Shown one piece after another: positions 60,148 to 63,447 of a stretch of DNA of 63,447 nucleotides. Source of the stretch: JBBRWO01 sp964388455. GTDB lineage: Bacteria > Actinomycetota > Coriobacteriia > Anaerosomatales > JAAXUF01. Where the stretch lies: the NCBI GenBank assembly GCA_964388455.1, contig CAYMAN010000013.1, positions 1 through 63,447 of the forward strand, written 5' to 3'. The translations under genes and the position numbers were made by a program. The notes under the pieces were generated by a model, which was given only the letters and a program-made list of their open reading frames with translations, made no database searches and was not told the DNA's origin. The number at the start of each line of letters is the position of its first letter. Position 1 is the stretch's first letter.

Positions 60148-61554
60148 TCATCGTGCGCAGAAGTCAAAATCAGAGAAGACGTCGCCGATTCGAATCCCTT
60201 CAGATGTGATCTCGAACTGACGAATACGCGGATCGTGCATGCTTGCACGCGTCTTGACGATGGAAATCGCCCTCTTGATCTCAGACTGTTGGCGCAGATA
60301 GTGGATCAGCACGATATTGTCGGACATGTGACTGATGCCGAACTCAGTGGTGACGCTTGTTGCAAACAGATCGTTCATCTCGTGCGTCATGTAGGTCGAT
60401 ATGCCCTTGGTGGACATCGTTTGAACAAGCGAGTAGATGAAGTCCCGGAATCGCCGAACGTCCGGCTCAGACGACACGAGGTCACTCAGGCTATCAATCA
60501 TCACGCGCTCTGCGCCGCTCTTCTGCGCCATGGCGTTGATGGTGCTGACGAACTCGTCAATGTAGATGTCGACGGGTGACACGTAGTAGAGCTCGAGCAT
60601 GCCGTCGTCTACGGCCTTTTGTAGATCCCATCCAAAGCCGGAGACAATCCGGTGAAGCTGCGTCGGATTCTCCTCCATCGTGGCGATCAGACCCTTACGG
60701 CCCATCTCGATGCCCTTGAAGATGAAGTGGAGTCCAAGGAGCGTCTTGCCGCTACCGGGAGGTCCGAACACCACGGTCGACGCACCCTGCCAAAAGCCAT
60801 CAGCGACCATCTCGTCAAAGACGGCAACGCCCGTTTTGTCGCGTTTGCGTACAAGCTCATAGGAGACGGCGTCGGGTGGAGTCACCAGACGCTCGAACAC
60901 AACAAGTCCTGACCGGGTGATTTTGAAGGCATGCTCGCCATTTCGGAACTGCGAGCCGCGTTCCTTGACGACACGCAAGTAACGCACGTCCTTGACGCCC
61001 ACCTTCTGCAGTACCAGTTCGATGATTCCGTCGGCGATGGCGAACTCGGGCTTTGAGGCGATATCGCCCGATGTGTACTCGCCGACGAGAAATGTGGTTA
61101 CCGCGAGGGCGGACAACGTGTTCAGGAGCTGGGATATGAAAGTTCGAAACTCATTACCGGACGACGAGAACGCATGAAGCGCCTTGAAACTGTCAATGAC
61201 TAGGAACGACGGGTTGTGCTCCTTCACCAGTTCCACGAGTTCGGCCACGAAGGTGCTGAGGTCTCCTGTGCGCAGGACCTGGCTCATGTCGTTGTAGATC
61301 ACGGATTCGCCGATGACCCCAGGCTCGAAATAGTCGAACTCCTGGAGATAGCGAAGCATCTTGTCGAGCGGCTCCGAAACCGTCGCGACATAGAGCGCTG
61401 GCCGCTCCTTGGTCGCATTTGAGAACACGATCTTCTCGGCAAGGATCGTCTTACCTGTCCCTGGCAAGCCCATGATTATGTTGATCGAGTTGGCTGGGAA
61501 TCCGCCGTCAAGGATTGAATCGAGAGCGTCGTTGCCCGTACTGATTCTATCCAT
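60148..61554 (-). CDS. KaiC-like double RecA-domain ATPase
   Basis: 468 residues: two KaiC domains in tandem. CI has Walker A GLPGTGKT (29-36); CII has GPPGSGKT (264-271) and catalytic-type Glu294-Glu295 (ATMEENPTQ). CI has one Glu61 at the matching place. In CII, the KaiC phosphosites Ser431-Thr432 correspond (my alignment by eye) to Ser408-His409 in GISHMSDNIVLIHY, so only one phosphorylatable residue remains. The KTRASMHDPRIRQFEIT end is KaiC-like. No kaiA or kaiB is present. ATG overlaps the stop of the MerR-receiver gene (ATGA), so the two form a unit. Confidence 0.9.
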   Translation of the reverse strand: MDRISTGNDALDSILDGGFPANSINIIMGLPGTGKTILAEKIVFSNATKERPALYVATVSEPLDKMLRYLQEFDYFEPGVIGESVIYNDMSQVLRTGDLSTFVAELVELVKEHNPSFLVIDSFKALHAFSSSGNEFRTFISQLLNTLSALAVTTFLVGEYTSGDIASKPEFAIADGIIELVLQKVGVKDVRYLRVVKERGSQFRNGEHAFKITRSGLVVFERLVTPPDAVSYELVRKRDKTGVAVFDEMVADGFWQGASTVVFGPPGSGKTLLGLHFIFKGIEMGRKGLIATMEENPTQLHRIVSGFGWDLQKAVDDGMLELYYVSPVDIYIDEFVSTINAMAQKSGAERVMIDSLSDLVSSEPDVRRFRDFIYSLVQTMSTKGISTYMTHEMNDLFATSVTTEFGISHMSDNIVLIHYLRQQSEIKRAISIVKTRASMHDPRIRQFEITSEGIRIGDVFSDFDFCAR

Positions 61555-62216
61555 CAGGCACTCCTTACGAATTCGTTGTCAGTAAGGAGCTCGCGGACAG
61601 CCTCGATGAGTCTCGTCCGTTCGATCGGCTTAAGCAGGAACGCATCGGCCCCGGCGTTCAGCGCACTGTCGCGAACATCCAAGACGCTGAATACCAGTAC
61701 AGGAATGTGCTTGGTCAATGGGTTGCTCTTGAGGCCCGAACACACCTTGAGACCGCTCAACCCCGGCAAGATCACATCAAGAATGATCAAGTCAGGCTTC
61801 ACCGACTCGGCCATCTCGATAGCCTGTCGACCATCGAGCACGATGTGGACGTCGTACCCCTGCTTGTTGAGAAAGTACTCCTCGAGCTCAGCGGTGATGG
61901 GGTCCTTCTCGGCAACGAGAATGAGTATGGCGCCGTGGGATGCAGCTGTCTCGGCCACCAACCCGACCTTGTTGAGCTCACGTCTCAGCAACACGTGCGC
62001 GGGTCCGGCCTGAAGACCATCTTCATCGATCTTGCGCTTCAGCCACTTTATCCGTCGTACGTCATCCTCGCTGTAGAGCCGGTGACCGCCTTGCGTTCGG
62101 CTCGGCACCACCAGCCCGTATGTCTTCTCCCAATGGCGCAGGGTAGTCTGCGGGACTCCAGTGGTGTCTGAGACCGCCTGGATGCTATAGACGCCTACTG
62201 CTGAATCCTGCTGCAT
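61554..62216 (-). CDS. MerR-type DNA-binding domain fused to a receiver domain
   Basis: 220 residues. N-terminal MerR HTH (about 8-75: YSIQAVSDTTGVPQTTLRHWE, then GGHRLYSEDDVRRIKWLK). From about 96 a CheY-like receiver with acidic pair near 103-105, phosphoacceptor Asp147 (LIILDVILPGLSG), Ser177 and Lys196 (FLLKPIE). HTH-first, receiver-last order is reversed from normal response regulators. No histidine kinase is adjacent; the downstream KaiC-like ATPase is the obvious partner (inference). ATG at 62216 with GGGG upstream. Confidence 0.9.
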   Translation of the reverse strand: MQQDSAVGVYSIQAVSDTTGVPQTTLRHWEKTYGLVVPSRTQGGHRLYSEDDVRRIKWLKRKIDEDGLQAGPAHVLLRRELNKVGLVAETAASHGAILILVAEKDPITAELEEYFLNKQGYDVHIVLDGRQAIEMAESVKPDLIILDVILPGLSGLKVCSGLKSNPLTKHIPVLVFSVLDVRDSALNAGADAFLLKPIERTRLIEAVRELLTDNEFVRSA

Positions 62217-62513
62217 GGCATGCCCCGAAACCTCTATATGGTCTAAGTGAAATCTACAAAAGCCTAGCAGCGATCACGTGAGAATGACAGTTTGGCACCA
62301 CGCGATGCGCGTCTTCTCCACATTCGGTTTGGTTCTGCTCATCATCTATACCCACAAATACTCTAGCATGTTAGGTTTGGTATAGATTTCTGACCGTTCA
62401 TTCTCGACATTCAGCCGTTTGTCTGAAACCTTGCAGACAGATTCACTGTAACTTCAGAATATATCTAGATGTGGGTAGATAGCACTCATAGTCGAGTGAA
62501 TGGAGGTGACGTT
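62217..62513. other. Divergent regulatory region of the KaiC-like operon and small membrane genes
   Basis: 297 nt, clearly more AT-rich than the genes around it, with no reading frame. It carries GAAATCTA (62249-62256) and its reverse complement TAGATTTC (62383-62390), each followed (reading outwards from TAGATTTC) by a GACC motif after a few bases. TATATCTAGAT lies at 62460-62470. It must contain promoters for both directions; no confident -35/-10 pair was found. Confidence 0.45.
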
Positions 62514-62660
62514 GTGCTTTGGACAATCATTGGAATCCTGTTCGTGCTCTGGCTTCTCGGATTCGGCTTCCAGGTGGGTGGCAGTCTCATTCACCTGATA
62601 CTGGTGGTCGCTGTGATCGTTCTCGTTTTCCAGTTGCTGACGGGTCGACGGAGCGTCTAG
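62514..62660 (+). CDS. Lmo0937/DUF5670-like small membrane protein
   Basis: 48 residues, two hydrophobic helices: VLWTIIGILFVLWLLGFGF and IHLILVVAVIVLVFQLL joined by QVGGSL, ending TGRRSV. This closely fits the lmo0937 family of stress-associated small membrane proteins; function unknown. GTG at 62514 with GGAGGT about 7 nt upstream; an in-frame ATG at 62469 would give an extension not seen in the family. Confidence 0.85.
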   Translation: MLWTIIGILFVLWLLGFGFQVGGSLIHLILVVAVIVLVFQLLTGRRSV

Positions 62661-62677
62661 GTACACGCACTTGAGAT

Positions 62678-62689
62678 GATTCGCGAATC
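62678..62689. repeat. Perfect 12-bp palindrome
   Basis: GATTCGCGAATC in the 84-bp gap between the two small membrane-protein genes. Possible operator; nothing else in the window shares it as far as I could see. Confidence 0.4.
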
Positions 62690-62744
62690 TGATGAAGAGA
62701 TGGCGAACGTAACGCGGCAACAGAGTACTTGAGAGGTGATTCCT

Positions 62745-63062
62745 GTGGCATACGTCGAACACATCGATGGTGATGCCGGGAGGTCCAATAGTGGTGCGTG
62801 GGTCATCCTTGGCGTCGTGATCGCCCTGCTCTTCTTGATGTTGATGCTTTCATGGACCGGGGTCTTTGGAACACAAGTTCAGCAGGTCATGCCGTTCTAC
62901 TCCGGGCAGAACAACACGGCACCGGAACAGATGATGCCTGGCGCACAAGGCGCACCCGGCGCACCGGGCGCCGCAGGTGCCGGCGGCGCTGGTGGCGCAG
63001 CCGGCGCACCAGGAGCAGCTGGTGCCCCCGCACCAGCAGAGCCCACATCCACGACTCCCTAG
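62745..63062 (+). CDS. Small membrane protein with collagen-like Gly-Ala-X tail
   Basis: 105 residues: short N-terminus (AYVEHIDGDAGRSNSG), one transmembrane helix (about 18-38), a linker with Gln/Met (TQVQQVMPFYSGQNN), then ten consecutive Gly-Ala-X triplets (residues 66-95) and an Ala/Pro/Thr end. The triplet run is collagen-like but low in complexity and without cross-linking or adhesive domains. GTG at 62745 is chosen (GAGAGG 8 nt upstream); GTG 62736 is an alternative. A strong hairpin follows. Confidence 0.75.
   Translation: MAYVEHIDGDAGRSNSGAWVILGVVIALLFLMLMLSWTGVFGTQVQQVMPFYSGQNNTAPEQMMPGAQGAPGAPGAAGAGGAGGAAGAPGAAGAPAPAEPTSTTP
62940..63029 (+). repeat. Coding triplet repeat (Gly-Ala-X)10
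   Basis: Ninety bases of 9-bp-periodic GC-rich sequence (GGCGCA-NNN type) encoding ten Gly-Ala-X units. Such repeats can expand or shrink by slippage. Confidence 0.8.
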
Positions 63063-63078
63063 TGTGATGCATGTGGCT

Positions 63079-63117
63079 GACAAGAGTCGCCGGACGAATG
63101 GTCCGGCGACTCTTGTC
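63079..63117 (+). terminator. Long perfect hairpin after the collagen-like gene
   Basis: A 17-bp perfect stem (63079-63095 with 63101-63117) around a GAATG loop, 17 nt past the stop codon. Being symmetric, it could act in both directions. No U-tract follows. Confidence 0.65.
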
Positions 63118-63216
63118 ATTCCAGTACTGAATGCGGGCCGCCCGGTGCTGCGAGCGACCGTCAGACGTTTGCACGGTGGTCGAGCGCTGGTTCGCCGGCT
63201 GGATGGGAGAATCAAA

Positions 63217-63240
63217 CGAGGCACCCCGAAGGGTGCCTCG
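63217..63240 (-). terminator. tRNA-Pro terminator
   Basis: On the - strand CGAGGCACCC / GGGTGCCTCG form a 10-bp stem with a UUCG loop, followed by TTTGATT. It lies 9 nt after the encoded CCA end of the tRNA. Confidence 0.75.
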
Positions 63241-63248
63241 AAATTCTC

Positions 63249-63325
<77 letters not shown>

Positions 63326-63348
63326 TCGCCAACAAGCAGCGAAGCCAT

Positions 63349-63377
63349 ATGGTACCCGCAGGTTGGCTCCGCGGCAA
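63349..63377 (-). promoter_or_regulatory. Promoter of tRNA-Pro
   Basis: On the - strand TTGCCG (63377-63372) and TACCAT (63354-63349) are 17 bp apart, about 24 bp before the mature tRNA 5' end. The rest of the window to 63447 shows no gene. Confidence 0.45.
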
Positions 63378-63447
63378 CCCGCAATCCCAAGGTGAGCGCG
63401 TAAGAATTTGGGGGGTCTACTCTCAGTTCATGGGATTGAGCATCCCT

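Noticed and set aside
60148..61554. A circadian clock system
   Set aside because: KaiA and KaiB are absent and one of the two key phosphosites is missing; KaiC-like ATPases are widespread in non-clock roles.

Overview
The window looks like a chromosomal segment of a high-GC, probably anaerobic actinobacterium, most likely a Coriobacteriia-like or another deep-branching lineage. This placement is an inference from gene content; there is no rRNA to confirm it. Supporting marks are LexA boxes of the GAAC-N4-GTTC type, the lexA / LysM-protein / nrdR arrangement known from mycobacteria and corynebacteria, an FHA protein beside an FtsR-like MerR regulator near glycine-cleavage genes, and an RsiG-like protein. 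Anaerobic marks are indolepyruvate:ferredoxin oxidoreductase, a phenylacetate-CoA ligase and two-subunit glycine decarboxylase. GTG starts and 4-nt stop/start overlaps are very common.

1-31.2 kb (mostly + strand) is a core block: the end of pnp, an M16 peptidase, lysine/diaminopimelate genes (dapB, lysC, dapA, later dapF and dapL), RNase J, uppP, ftsK, a RodZ-like protein, yajQ, rimO, pgsA, cinA, recA-recX, RNase Y, an orphan GHKL ATPase, spoVS, a PHP phosphoesterase, miaB, a MEMO-AMMECR1 fusion, miaA, hflX, lexA (- strand), a LysM protein, nrdR, dut and a Nudix hydrolase. recA and the LysM gene both carry LexA boxes inside their promoter spacers. nrdR has two NrdR boxes one 31-bp period apart.

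31.3-34.2 kb holds two NCS2 nucleobase permeases. 34.4-50 kb is a long - strand run: three small envelope or unknown proteins, an ACT protein with iorB and iorA, an NlpC/P60 hydrolase, apt, a K+ channel, hpt, a nuclease-like protein, an FtsR-like regulator, a zinc-ribbon FHA protein, an RsiG-like protein, lipM and gcvPB-gcvPA-gcvH-gcvT. apt, hpt and the permeases together form a purine/pyrimidine salvage set.

50-60 kb has a D,D-carboxypeptidase, a membrane protein with a degenerate GGDEF domain, an ACT protein paired with paaK, a large VanW protein, a sugar-nucleotidyltransferase with an inactive-looking phosphomannomutase domain, a second CDP-alcohol phosphatidyltransferase and corA. 60-63.4 kb has a two-domain KaiC-like ATPase overlapping a MerR-receiver fusion regulator, two small membrane proteins (one with a collagen-like tail), strong hairpins and a tRNA-Pro(GGG).

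The best candidates for undescribed biology are the KaiC-like/MerR-receiver pair, the RsiG-like protein with a variant c-di-GMP signature together with a degenerate GGDEF protein, the GHKL ATPase between RNase Y and SpoVS, and the double-LexA-box LysM gene.
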